Positions 20,909 through 29,577 of a stretch of DNA of 32,118 bases are shown piece by piece (positions within the stretch are counted from its first letter, which is position 1; the number at the start of each line of letters is the position of its first letter). The DNA is from a virus. The stretch lies in the IMG/VR virus record IMGVR_UViG_3300005436_000028, positions 1 to 32,118 of that record. One strand, written 5' to 3'. The position numbers and the translations under genes are program-made. The notes below the pieces were generated by a model. It had not been told where the DNA came from and ran no database searches. It worked only from the letters and a program-made list of their open reading frames with translations.

Positions 20909-21838
20909 ATGCCAGAAGAAGCAGTCATCGACGTCCCGGTAGCACCCCCGGAGGCCCCAGCCGAGCCCGCAGCGCCCGAAACGCCCCCAGAACCGGCTAT
21001 CCCGCCCGCGCCGCCCGCAGAACCGCCGCCGGTCGACCCCAATGACCCCATGGCGGCGCTTCAGGCGGCCATGGACGCGCAATTGGGCAAGGATGAGCCT
21101 GTGGCGCCACCAGCGGCGGGCGAGCCTGCTGCCATTCCCGAGGCTTTTCAGCAGGCCTTGGCGATTTCGCCCTATGTGCAGACGCCCGAGCACCTGCAGC
21201 AGGCGGTCGCGGCGGCCGATGAGGTCTGGAAGGTGGCCAGCGGGCAGGCGCCGGCGGCGGGACTGCTCGAAGGCATGCGCGCGGCCAATCCGCAGGGCTA
21301 TCAGAAGGTCATCGGCGACCTGATACCGTACATCGAGCAGGTGACGGGGCGCAAATTCACGGACCAGCCCGCGCAGCCGCCCGATCCCAACCAGGCGCGG
21401 CTCGATGCGCTCGAATCGAGGTTCGCGGCCGAGGAGCAGGCGCGGCAGAGCGAGCAATGGAACCAGCAGGTGACGGCGGCGCGCGGCAAGGCTATGGAGT
21501 TTCTCTCCGCGAGCGCCAAAGGCACGGCCTTCGAGGGCATCGAGAACACCATCCTGCAGATGAGCGCCAATAAAGTGGGCGTGCCCGAGCAGGAAATGGT
21601 GCAAATGCTGCTCCAGGGCAAGACCGGCCCGCTCGAAAAGGCGTTCAAGGAAGTCAAGGCGGAACTGGGTGGCCTCGTGCGGCGCATCAACGCCAACATG
21701 ATCAAGCAGCACCGTGCCCTGGCCGGTGGCGTGCCCGCCGTCAAGGGCAGCCAGCGCGTGCGCCCGGCGCCGGATGAGATGAAGGCGCTGCCCGGCGAAA
21801 CCACGGCGCAGACGGTCAAGCGACTTTTGCAGGGCTGA
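20909..21838 (+). CDS. Probable scaffolding protein
   Basis: The 309-residue product has a Pro/Ala/Glu-rich disordered N-terminus (about 1-70), a helical middle (FQQALAISPYVQTPEHLQQAV...) and a long helix (about 165-260, with RLDALESRFAAEEQARQSEQ). The C-terminus is basic and helical (KGSQRVRPAP..TVKRLLQG). Scaffold proteins of P22-type phages end in a basic helix-turn-helix that holds coat protein. Position between portal and capsid genes supports the call. GAGGGA precedes the ATG. Confidence 0.75.
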   Translation: MPEEAVIDVPVAPPEAPAEPAAPETPPEPAIPPAPPAEPPPVDPNDPMAALQAAMDAQLGKDEPVAPPAAGEPAAIPEAFQQALAISPYVQTPEHLQQAVAAADEVWKVASGQAPAAGLLEGMRAANPQGYQKVIGDLIPYIEQVTGRKFTDQPAQPPDPNQARLDALESRFAAEEQARQSEQWNQQVTAARGKAMEFLSASAKGTAFEGIENTILQMSANKVGVPEQEMVQMLLQGKTGPLEKAFKEVKAELGGLVRRINANMIKQHRALAGGVPAVKGSQRVRPAPDEMKALPGETTAQTVKRLLQG

Positions 21839-21858
21839 TTCCCGCCCCGCACTCAAGA

Positions 21859-21930
21859 TTAGCAATGGGCGAATACATAACGGACTAGCTTCGGGCGAGT
21901 CCACGAGATGTCTCCGCGCCCCATTGCTAA
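21859..21930 (+). ncRNA. Branched structured RNA before the capsid gene
   Basis: TTAGCAATGGGCG pairs with CGCCC(c)ATTGCTAA over 13 bp with a single bulged C, enclosing a second hairpin GGACT-a-GC-TTCGG-GC-g-AGTCC (21882-21902) and a possible third (GAG-ATGT-CTC). It is not a terminator because no T-run follows. A cis-acting leader element for the capsid mRNA is the simplest reading. It matches no RNA family that I recognise. Confidence 0.65.
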
Positions 21931-21934
21931 AACC

Positions 21935-21959
21935 AGCCGAAGGATGACCCCTTGCGGCT
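21935..21959 (+). promoter_or_regulatory. Hairpin just upstream of the capsid ribosome site
   Basis: AGCCG-AAGG pairs with CCTT-g-CGGCT (9 bp with a bulged G, 6-nt loop). It ends 3 nt before AAGGAG of the capsid gene. It could set mRNA stability or ribosome access. Confidence 0.6.
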
Positions 21960-21973
21960 AAAAGGAGACTCTC

Positions 21974-23227
21974 GTGGCAGATGCAAACACGATTACTCGC
22001 ATTGGGGGCATTCTCAAAAACGTCTATGGCCCCAAAATCGAGGAGCAGCAGAACAAGACCGCTGTCCTCCGCACCCGTTACGGCAAGGCCGATAACGAGT
22101 ATGTCCGCTCCATGGCCGGCGATCACTTCGAGTTCCCGGCCCGCGTGGGCGGCAACCGCGCCGGCGTAGCTCCGGCGGCTTCCGACGATCCTTTGCCCAC
22201 CGCCGGGCGCCAGAACGAGAAGAAGTTCCAGGTCTTTGATCGCGGCTACACGGCCGTCATCAAGATGTACGAGAAGGACATCTTGAACAGCGAATCCAAT
22301 CCCCAGGCGTTCGCCAACCACCAGACCAACGAAATGACGCAGATCGTCACCGACACGGAGAAGGTCATCAATATCGACATTGCGGCGGGCGATGGTTCGG
22401 GCATTCTGTCGACCATCGCGGCGGGCACCGCCTCGGCCACGCAGACCCTCGCGGTCGGAACCGCATTCGGGCAGTTCGGTTCCCGCTACTTGCAGGTAAA
22501 CGACGTCGTGGATGTCTACAGTTCGAACCTCGTGACCAGCCGCACCGCAGGAGCGGGCGTGAGCGTTACCAGTATTACGCCGTCCACGGCTGGCGGACCG
22601 GCCACGGTGGTCTTTTCAGCCACCATGACGACCACCACGGGCGACATCGTGGTGCGCGGCGCGGGGCGCGTCAACAAGGCCTATACGGGCTTCTGGGCGG
22701 CGACCAACAACCAGGGCGTGACGTTCCAGGGGCTCTCGACCACGACCTATCCGCTGCTCCAATCCAACCTGATCGCGGCGGCGGGTAATTACCTCAATGA
22801 GGGCTACCTGCAGCAGTTGATCACGGCCATCAACGTGGCCTCGGGGCAGGAGATGGACGAGTTCGTGGCCTCGCACTCGCAGTTCGACCAGTACGAAGCG
22901 CTGGGGTTCGCCCAGAAGCGCTTCACCGATTCGACGCTCGACAAAGGGTACGAAACCTTGACATTTAAGGGCAAGAAGTTCGTCAAGGATGTAGACGTGC
23001 CTCCGGCGGCGATCTACGGCGTCACCCGCGACACGGTGAAGTTCGGCCAGGTCGCAGGGCTCAACTTCAGCGAACTGGACGGCAAGGTGCTTAAGTGGGT
23101 GCCGGGCTATGCCGCCTACACGGCCTACATGCGCGAGTATGGCAACTTTGTTTTTACACATCCGAACCAACTAGGCTGCATCAGCGGATTGGGATACAAC
23201 ACCTCGTCCACCGCATACGCGCGTTGA
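21974..23227 (+). CDS. Major capsid protein
   Basis: The 417-residue product has features of HK97-fold coat proteins: an N-terminal arm (ITRIGGILKNVYGPKIEEQQ), a mixed domain (FDRGYTAVIKMYEKDILN), a beta-rich insertion with Thr/Ser repeats (about 150-240), a long helix (EGYLQQLITAINVASGQEMD) and a C-terminal sheet (YAAYTAYMREYGNFVFTHPNQLG). The order portal, scaffold, coat and strong flanking RNA signals support high expression. Start is GTG at 21974 behind AAGGAG, an uncommon start for a major capsid gene. Confidence 0.88.
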   Translation: MADANTITRIGGILKNVYGPKIEEQQNKTAVLRTRYGKADNEYVRSMAGDHFEFPARVGGNRAGVAPAASDDPLPTAGRQNEKKFQVFDRGYTAVIKMYEKDILNSESNPQAFANHQTNEMTQIVTDTEKVINIDIAAGDGSGILSTIAAGTASATQTLAVGTAFGQFGSRYLQVNDVVDVYSSNLVTSRTAGAGVSVTSITPSTAGGPATVVFSATMTTTTGDIVVRGAGRVNKAYTGFWAATNNQGVTFQGLSTTTYPLLQSNLIAAAGNYLNEGYLQQLITAINVASGQEMDEFVASHSQFDQYEALGFAQKRFTDSTLDKGYETLTFKGKKFVKDVDVPPAAIYGVTRDTVKFGQVAGLNFSELDGKVLKWVPGYAAYTAYMREYGNFVFTHPNQLGCISGLGYNTSSTAYAR

Positions 23228-23251
23228 ACCCAACTCTCCCTTCTTTTCGAC

Positions 23252-23290
23252 CGGGGCCGGTCCTTTCGGTCCAGCCGGCCCCGTCTTTTT
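23252..23290 (+). terminator. Strong intrinsic terminator after the capsid gene
   Basis: CGGGGCCGG pairs with CCGGCCCCG over 9 bp, followed by TCTTTTT, 25 nt after the capsid stop. Together with the terminator at 20871 it isolates scaffold and capsid as a separate unit. Confidence 0.9.
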
Positions 23291-23299
23291 CGAGGCACC

Positions 23300-23764
23300 A
23301 TGAAATTGATCCTTCCCGAAAGCATGGATGCGCCGTCCATTCCTGAATGGTTTCTCGTCCAATTACGGAGTATCGACGCCGGTCTGGTTGTGTATTGGAA
23401 CAAATTCCAGAACCGCTTTGTCATAGATAGGTGCATCAATCCCGCGCCGCATACCCATACGGCGGCCTGCGAGCGGGCCAACGTGATGATCTGCGAGGAC
23501 GAGGAACACGGCTACATGGGCCCCTCGGACCGCATCCTCGAAAAGCTGCGCAGCATGGACGCCTGGACGAAGTATGGCTCGTCGGGCGAGCCAGGCCTGA
23601 TGCGGCAGAGGAAAGAGCGCGAGAATGCCAAGGCGGAATGGGACCGCAAGGCTGAAGAAGAGGCCAGGGCGATATGGCGCGACGGCTTCCGTGATGACCG
23701 CGTGCAGGTCAACAGGCTGGTTCACCTTTTACAGCAACACGATGTTCTACGGCCCAACAAGTAA
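23300..23764 (+). CDS. Unknown phage protein, 154 aa
   Basis: The product starts MKLILPESMDAPSIPEWFL and includes SIDAGLVVYWNKFQNRFVIDRC, with an Ala/Glu/Arg-rich helix near 105-130. This N-terminal style (LPES...WN...RWVIDRC) recurs in head-region genes of podophages with no known role. It follows the capsid terminator by 9 nt, so it may be transcribed from a new promoter or by read-through. The start has a weak GAGGCACC site. Confidence 0.65.
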   Translation: MKLILPESMDAPSIPEWFLVQLRSIDAGLVVYWNKFQNRFVIDRCINPAPHTHTAACERANVMICEDEEHGYMGPSDRILEKLRSMDAWTKYGSSGEPGLMRQRKERENAKAEWDRKAEEEARAIWRDGFRDDRVQVNRLVHLLQQHDVLRPNK

Positions 23765-23814
23765 GGGGGCTCGACGCTTCGGCGTGGACGCCTTCGATTA
23801 CTAAAGGAGCAAGT

Positions 23815-24390
23815 ATGCCCATCAGGTTCTACAACCCCGGCCCCCGGATAGCGGAGCCGATGCGCTTCGATCATCCCACCAACGATCCCAAGGAAATGAA
23901 CCTGGTTTCCTTCTGGCATATCGAGGCGCCCGAAAAGGCATTTTTCGACGTGCCCACGGAAGTAACCGTGGAAACGCCCGATGGAGAGCATACGGTGCCC
24001 GTCAAGTTTGCCGACCGGGTGCAGGAACTCTACCGGCGTTACGGCATCGTGCGCATCAATCCCAAGCCCCGCAACCCGATTGAGGAAGAGGACAACGTGG
24101 CGCTCACTGAGAAGGATGCGAAGGAGAAGGGCGAGCGTCTGTGGCGGGACTGCATGATTGACCTCGTCCGGGCCCATACCCTGCAGTGCGCCGAGATTCG
24201 CAGCCACAACAACATCCCCATGCGCGCCAGGGGCACGACCGCCTACGCGTTCAAGACTCTGGGCATCGAGGACCCCGCCAATGACGTGGTCGACGTACTC
24301 AGCCGCAAGCAGGATGTCAGCGAAGTGGCGGATCTGAAGCGGCAGGTTGAGGAACTGAAATCCATGATGCTGACAGGGGCGAAGAAGTGA
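23815..24390 (+). CDS. Unknown phage protein, 191 aa
   Basis: The start has AAAGGAGCAAGT directly upstream. The N-terminal half is beta-like and Pro-rich (RFYNPGPRIAEPMRF, EVTVETPDGEHTVPVKF). The C-terminal third is a coiled coil (VLSRKQDVSEVADLKRQVEELK). It could be a head-completion or assembly factor. It overlaps the next gene by GTGA. Confidence 0.65.
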   Translation: MPIRFYNPGPRIAEPMRFDHPTNDPKEMNLVSFWHIEAPEKAFFDVPTEVTVETPDGEHTVPVKFADRVQELYRRYGIVRINPKPRNPIEEEDNVALTEKDAKEKGERLWRDCMIDLVRAHTLQCAEIRSHNNIPMRARGTTAYAFKTLGIEDPANDVVDVLSRKQDVSEVADLKRQVEELKSMMLTGAKK

Positions 24391-24584
24391 TCGTCATCAC
24401 CCACATCGTCGCTCCGCAGGCGGGATGGCCGGTTGCCCTCCATTGCCCCATATGCGGGCGCACCAGCATCCTGCTTGAACTGTGCGCGGAGAAACCGAGG
24501 GACGCGGATTATTGCGTGTGGGAAGGCATCTGCCCTGACGACGTCGGGCACATGAAAGCCGCGCCGGCGGAGGTGTGCCATTGA
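24387..24584 (+). CDS. Small Cys-containing phage protein, 65 aa
   Basis: GTG at 24387 overlaps the previous stop. The product has CPICG at about 20-24 and further Cys at 33, 43, 49 and 64, so it may bind a metal. It overlaps the next gene start by TTGA. Function unknown. Confidence 0.55.
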   Translation: MIVITHIVAPQAGWPVALHCPICGRTSILLELCAEKPRDADYCVWEGICPDDVGHMKAAPAEVCH

Positions 24585-25279
24585 ATTTGTACCAGATGTA
24601 TGCCAACTGCAATGCCAACTCGGGCTATGCGCGCGCCGATGGCGAGATTTATGCGGCCCTGGGGCGCGCGGGCTTCAAGGTATTCTCGGCCGTCGTGAAG
24701 GAGAATCGCGGCTTCTTTGTCAAATTTGACGAAACCAGCCTGAGTTTAGTTCCAGGCACGCAGGAGTACCCGCTGCCCGCCGATCTGTCGCAGATCGTGC
24801 ATCTGGCCGAGCGGCAGAGCGCCGCGCAGGACTGGGCGCCCATCGCACCGCTCGACCTCGATACGGCCCTGACCGATTTGCAGGTGGCCTCGGGCTGGTC
24901 GAATTACTTTTCCTCCATGTACAGCAACCGCAGCAGCTACGGCTTCTACGGGCCCTATCTCGATTCGGCGGCGACTGTCGGCGTGCAGACGCAGAAGATC
25001 CGCATCTCGCCGGGCATCGACGCGCCCCGCTTCTGCCAGCTGGTCTATACCGCCAAATGGCTGCCTGTCACCGACGCCTCCAGCAAGGTCATGCTGCCCG
25101 ATGAGGGCACCTACGCCATGGAATCCTTCGCCAGCGCGCAATTGTGCGGTGCCTCGGACGATGGCACGCGCGCCAATTACTACGAATTGCAGGGGGCCAA
25201 GGACCTGATGGCCTTCCTGGCCTGGGCGCGGCAGCGGCAGAGCATGGCGGCGTCCACGGTTGTGACTTACGGGCCGTAA
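24581..25279 (+). CDS. Probable head-tail adaptor protein
   Basis: The TTG at 24581 is chosen because GGAGG lies 7 nt upstream and the codon overlaps the preceding TGA. A GTG two codons earlier is too close to the site. The 232-residue product has a helical N-terminus (NLYQMYANCNANSGYARAD, EIYAALGRAGFKVF), a beta section (FVKFDETSLSLVPGTQEYPLP) and a helical C-terminus, the layout of adaptor or gp4-like proteins that close the portal. The gene sits between capsid and tail-hub genes. No enzymatic motif. Confidence 0.6.
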   Translation: MNLYQMYANCNANSGYARADGEIYAALGRAGFKVFSAVVKENRGFFVKFDETSLSLVPGTQEYPLPADLSQIVHLAERQSAAQDWAPIAPLDLDTALTDLQVASGWSNYFSSMYSNRSSYGFYGPYLDSAATVGVQTQKIRISPGIDAPRFCQLVYTAKWLPVTDASSKVMLPDEGTYAMESFASAQLCGASDDGTRANYYELQGAKDLMAFLAWARQRQSMAASTVVTYGP

Positions 25280-25300
25280 TGCTCACGCGCAGGAGTTTTG

Positions 25301-27691
25301 ATGATTAAGGGACTCAAGCAGGACGGCATCAGCCAGTTTACCGGCAAGGCCGTGACCAGGAACCTGGCCGAATCAAATCCCGGCTCCCTGCTGTCCGCAA
25401 AAAATGTGCTGATCCTCTCCGACGGGCAATTGCGCCGCGCTCCAGGCTACACGCTGGTCACCAATGTCGGCGCTTCCGTGCAGGCGTTCTATGACTTCCA
25501 GCGCAACGTGGATCAAAAGCAGTTCGTCTTCGTTCAGTCGGGCGGGAATATTGGCACGATGAACGCCGACGGATCGGGGAAATTGCTGCTCTCGACCGGC
25601 GAAACGGGAGTCCATCAGTTCGTGTGCAACTCCTTTGCGGCCTACTCCTCCGATGGGCACAATGCCTGGCGCTACGTGGACGTGGGCGGCACGCTGACGA
25701 AGTATCAGTGGGGCATTACCGCGCCCACTACGGCCCCGGCCATTTCGCTCAGTGCGGGCACGCTCACGCTGACCTACGGGAGAACGTATGTCTATTGCTT
25801 TGTCTCGAAGTATACGGATTCTCTGGGCATTCAGCGTGTCAGCGTTTCCGCTCCTTCCCCTGTGTCTGCGCACACTGGCCCCATTGCTGCACAAGTGGTT
25901 TTGCTCTATAACCTCCAGGTTTCCTCCGATCCGCAAGTCAATTACAAATGGATTTTCGCGGTCTCGGATTCGCCTGTCGACACCAGCGCAACGTATTACT
26001 TCGCCGCCGAGATTCCGAACAGCCAAACGTCCTGGGGCGACACGCTGATCGACGATGCTCTCGATGACACGCGCCTGGCGCCCTTCGATAACCATCCCGC
26101 GCCGCCGGCGCCCATGCTGGCCACGTTTCAAAACCGCATCGTGGCCGCCAAGGGCAGCCTGATGCAGCTGTCCGGCTATTCCGAAATCACGCTGGGCATT
26201 CCCGAAGAGGCATGGCCCACCAGCCTGTTCTTCAACCTGCCCAGCGGCAAGCGCACCATCAGCGGCCTGTCCACGATGCAGCAGGGTACCATCCTGATTG
26301 TCTCGACACAAGACTACTTCTATGCCTATACCGGCTACGATGCGATCACCTTCGCGGAGCAGGACCGGGTGGGCTCGCCGGGATTTGCGGGGAAACTCTC
26401 GCATGTGCTGACTCCCGAAGGGCTGATGTACCTGAGCGCCAATCAGAGTGTGCGCGTATGGCGGGGGCCGGGCGGACCGGAGCCGACGTCGATTTCCGAT
26501 GACAACGCCAAGAAGCTCATGGGCACCTATTCGATGGAAGACATCGACGTAGATCACATCGCGGACTCGCAATGCCTCTGGTACGACTTCGGGCCCATGA
26601 ATCTGCTGGTGGTGTTTGCGCGCACCGACGATTTAAGCATCCCTGATGTCCTGATCAATGGCGACTTTTCTCAGGGAACTACAGCATGGGCGTTTCAACC
26701 TCCCTGGGCTTTAGGAGTAAGTGGACTTCCAATGGGGGGGACTGGAAATCAAGCGATCTTCAGTGGATCCGGCACTGCTGCCGTATTCAATAACACTCCC
26801 ATACCATGTTCCCCGGGGGATACCGTCACATCTACCTGCTGGGCACTGGGAGAGTCTGGTGCCGTAGGAACTGCTGACTTGAGAGTAACTTTCTTTGATG
26901 CCAGCGGCGTAAACATTGGAAGTGACCATCCTGGTCCTCCTGTAACGAATAATGCTGTATGGGCCGAGGCTACAGTTGCGGCAACAGCACCAGCCGGCGC
27001 AGTCCACGCTATAGCTAGCTTTGCTGTCTTTGGCGGTGCTCCCGGCCCTCGATGGTTTATGTGGGGCATGACAGCTGTCGTAGCTAAGCCGGATGGATTT
27101 AATCTCATGCAGTTATGGTCCTTCGTGACCCAGGCGCAGGATTCGAGCGGCGTGTACGGTTCAGGCTCGGGCGTCTATACGCAACTGACGGGCACGTACC
27201 TGACCGACAAGCTGCCCTCGCAGTTGATCACGGCGGCGGGCTCGGTCAATGTCGGCTTCGCCGGCCAGGATTTCATCTTCCTGGGCGATGGCGATGGCAA
27301 TGTCTACCGCTGGCCGGATGGGTTCACAGACAATGGCAACCCGTACTACGGCACCGCGCAGCATGCCTGGCACCTGCCCAACGAGGGCAAGAGCCGCTAT
27401 TACTGGGCCGACCTGGTGACGGACCGCAGCGATTCTGCCCTGAGCTTTCAGGTCTACGCGGCCACCGCCGATGCGCCCGACCAGGCCATAAATCCCACCG
27501 AGCTGACCATTCAGCAGATGCCCTCGCCGGTCCGGCAGTCGGGCTACGCGATCCGCGCCGGCATGAATACGCCGGGAACGGCGACCGGCAAATACTGCAC
27601 CCTCTGGATCAGCTTTCCCCGCGATAATGCCGATGCGGTAGTGCGCAAGATTACCCTGGCCTCGCGGCCCATCAATGCGGGGCTGGCATGA
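25301..27691 (+). CDS. Tail hub/stabilisation protein with inserted binding module
   Basis: The 796-residue product resembles beta-propeller tail hub proteins (P22 gp10-like): an N-terminal NLAESNPGSLLSAKNVLILS segment and repeated blades (FVFVQSGGNIGTMNADG, FHAYTGYD-like DYFYAYTGYDAITF, GLMYLSANQSVRVWRG, FIFLGDGDGNVYRWPDG). Residues about 449-598 differ: INGDFSQGTTAWAF and a beta-sandwich-like run resembling a carbohydrate-binding (CBM4/9-type) domain. The DNA there is AT-richer than the flanks. The hub seals the tail and holds the spike. The ATG at 25301 has AGGAG 5 nt upstream. Confidence 0.7.
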   Translation: MIKGLKQDGISQFTGKAVTRNLAESNPGSLLSAKNVLILSDGQLRRAPGYTLVTNVGASVQAFYDFQRNVDQKQFVFVQSGGNIGTMNADGSGKLLLSTGETGVHQFVCNSFAAYSSDGHNAWRYVDVGGTLTKYQWGITAPTTAPAISLSAGTLTLTYGRTYVYCFVSKYTDSLGIQRVSVSAPSPVSAHTGPIAAQVVLLYNLQVSSDPQVNYKWIFAVSDSPVDTSATYYFAAEIPNSQTSWGDTLIDDALDDTRLAPFDNHPAPPAPMLATFQNRIVAAKGSLMQLSGYSEITLGIPEEAWPTSLFFNLPSGKRTISGLSTMQQGTILIVSTQDYFYAYTGYDAITFAEQDRVGSPGFAGKLSHVLTPEGLMYLSANQSVRVWRGPGGPEPTSISDDNAKKLMGTYSMEDIDVDHIADSQCLWYDFGPMNLLVVFARTDDLSIPDVLINGDFSQGTTAWAFQPPWALGVSGLPMGGTGNQAIFSGSGTAAVFNNTPIPCSPGDTVTSTCWALGESGAVGTADLRVTFFDASGVNIGSDHPGPPVTNNAVWAEATVAATAPAGAVHAIASFAVFGGAPGPRWFMWGMTAVVAKPDGFNLMQLWSFVTQAQDSSGVYGSGSGVYTQLTGTYLTDKLPSQLITAAGSVNVGFAGQDFIFLGDGDGNVYRWPDGFTDNGNPYYGTAQHAWHLPNEGKSRYYWADLVTDRSDSALSFQVYAATADAPDQAINPTELTIQQMPSPVRQSGYAIRAGMNTPGTATGKYCTLWISFPRDNADAVVRKITLASRPINAGLA

Positions 27692-29346
27692 GTCCGACGG
27701 CGGTTAAGGGCGGGATGGGCAGCGCCGGCAGCCGGCTGAACAGCGGCGTCCATGCCGATCCGGTCATGTCGCAGCGCATGCAGTGGGTCGACCGGCAGAT
27801 GTCCACGCCGCCCATCGGGACCAACGTGGTGTCGCGATTCCTCTGCGAGCCCAATGCCACCACAGAGGGCGTCGATGTCAGCTTTCGCATTACGGACATG
27901 ACCGGCATGGCGTCGATCAGCCTGCTGCGCGGCAAAGTGCTCGATCTTCAGCAGGGCACGGTGCTTCAAACCTGGGCGGCCTCGGAATCGGCCTTCGCAT
28001 GGTCGGATACGGACAAAATCCTGCAGCAGACCGGGCAGGCCTTTTACTGGCTGAAGCTGGAGCCGGTGAATACCATGAACGGCCAGGAGGAGGTCGTCGG
28101 GCCGCAGTTCATTCTGCTCAATCCCTCGCTCTTGCCCCCGATGCCCGCGACCGGCATCAGCGCCTCGCATGCGGCGGCCGTCAATGGCGCGGTGCTGGTG
28201 ACTTGCAATGTGTCCGGCTTCCCGGCCGGCGGCACGATCAAAATTTATGCCACCGGATACCTGGGCAACCCATCCCCGGTCGCGATGGCGCAGAAGGCCA
28301 GTTCGCCCATCCAGTTCACCATGCAGGCCACGGGGGAAACGGTTACCCTGACGGCCATTGCCGTAAGCCCAGGGGGGACGGAGGCGCCCAGCGGACCATC
28401 CTGCACCCTGACCCTTACCGGAACCGCCACGGCGCCCGCCAAGCCCGTGGGCGTGACCGTGGTGCAGATCGCTACCGGCAACCAGGTCATGTGGCCGGCT
28501 TCTGCGGATGCGGGGGTTACGGGCTATCAGGTATGGCGCGGAGACCGGGCCACCGCCTTCGGCGCGGCGTCCCTGCTGGCGACGGTTCCATCCCCCGGCG
28601 GGATGGGCACGGTCGAGTATCTCGACACCGGCGGCCTGGGGGGCGATTACCAGTACTTCGTGATTGTGGTGACCTCGGCCGGCAATAGCCCTCCCTCCGA
28701 TCCGGCCAACCCGCAGGTAATCTTTTCGAGCGCGCTCATTCCTCCCAACGTGGGAGCGAATACCAACAACACGGCCACGCTCGATTCAGTCGACGCCGGA
28801 GGCTCGGCAACGGTGCGCATCTATGGCCCCGGCGGGCTGGGCACGAGCTACACGCGGCAGATGGGCTACGGGACGCCGACCAGGCCGGCCGGAAGCATTG
28901 TAGGGCTCGCTTACACCACGCGCTTTTACGTCGTGTACCTGCCGGGCGGTTCTTACCAGGCCAGCACAAGCTATGTCGACTCGCTGCCCGATGGGTACGA
29001 ATACGTGGGGACGCTCATCACCTGCCCAGCGGGCGGGAGCGGCGGCGCCACGGCGAGCGCGCAGGCGGCCACCATTTCCCCCTACCCGGTTATCGCCGTC
29101 AATCCCGTCAATCCTGGCTATGGCTACGGGACCGCGCACTGTGTCATAAGCGGCGGCGGCGGAACCGGCGCGACTGCGGCAGCAAATTGTTCAGGCGGAC
29201 AGGTGACAAGCTACTCGATGACGGCAGGGGGAAGCGGGTATATCAACCCGGCAAGCATCATCGTGGCCGTATTCCTCGACACTCCCTACACCGGCGGCGG
29301 GGGAACATCAGGCAACGGCGGCGCGCGCTACGTCCTGGCGTCGTGA
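27688..29346 (+). CDS. Fn3-containing tail protein
   Basis: The 552-residue product overlaps the hub gene stop (ATGA). It has an N-terminal region (SRLNSGVHADPVMSQRMQW), a fibronectin type III/Ig-like block (about 155-345, with VTVVQIATGNQVMWPASADA, VTGYQVWRGDR, DYQYFVIVVTSAGN) and a C-terminal Gly-rich beta part (ISGGGGTGATAAANCSGGQV..TAGGSGYINPASI), a repeat type common in phage adhesins. It probably mediates surface contact at the tail tip. Receptor binding is inferred, not shown. Confidence 0.7.
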   Translation: MSPTAVKGGMGSAGSRLNSGVHADPVMSQRMQWVDRQMSTPPIGTNVVSRFLCEPNATTEGVDVSFRITDMTGMASISLLRGKVLDLQQGTVLQTWAASESAFAWSDTDKILQQTGQAFYWLKLEPVNTMNGQEEVVGPQFILLNPSLLPPMPATGISASHAAAVNGAVLVTCNVSGFPAGGTIKIYATGYLGNPSPVAMAQKASSPIQFTMQATGETVTLTAIAVSPGGTEAPSGPSCTLTLTGTATAPAKPVGVTVVQIATGNQVMWPASADAGVTGYQVWRGDRATAFGAASLLATVPSPGGMGTVEYLDTGGLGGDYQYFVIVVTSAGNSPPSDPANPQVIFSSALIPPNVGANTNNTATLDSVDAGGSATVRIYGPGGLGTSYTRQMGYGTPTRPAGSIVGLAYTTRFYVVYLPGGSYQASTSYVDSLPDGYEYVGTLITCPAGGSGGATASAQAATISPYPVIAVNPVNPGYGYGTAHCVISGGGGTGATAAANCSGGQVTSYSMTAGGSGYINPASIIVAVFLDTPYTGGGGTSGNGGARYVLAS

Positions 29347-29352
29347 GGAAAT

Positions 29353-29577
29353 ATGGCAACCATTCTGAGTAAGACGTTTGACCTCGCGCAGGGGGCCGTG
29401 GTGCTTTCGGTCAAGGATGCCGTGCTGGGCACGATTACCTCGCACACGATCTACGTAACCATGACGCCCAACGTGCAGGAGGTCATCACCCACATCCTCG
29501 AAGAGGCCGATGCCAACGCGCAGAAGATCCATGACGGCATGGTGGCGGCCGGCTGGATTCCGCCCGATGGAAATTAG
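29353..29577 (+). CDS. Small phage protein, 74 aa
   Basis: The product has a beta-rich first half (ILSKTFDLAQGAVVLSVKDAVLG, TSHTIYVTMTPNV) and a helical end (EVITHILEEADANAQKIHDGM). GAGGAAAT precedes the start. It overlaps the next start by 11 nt. Possibly a tail-associated factor. Confidence 0.6.
   Translation: MATILSKTFDLAQGAVVLSVKDAVLGTITSHTIYVTMTPNVQEVITHILEEADANAQKIHDGMVAAGWIPPDGN

Noticed and set aside
20867-22321. A 484-codon leftward frame opposite the scaffold and capsid genes
   Set aside because: It is the antisense of GC-rich coding sequence, has Arg/Leu-rich shadow composition and conflicts with well-supported genes.
25373-26572. A 399-codon leftward frame opposite the tail hub gene
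   Set aside because: Antisense shadow with Arg/His-rich composition and no ribosome site.
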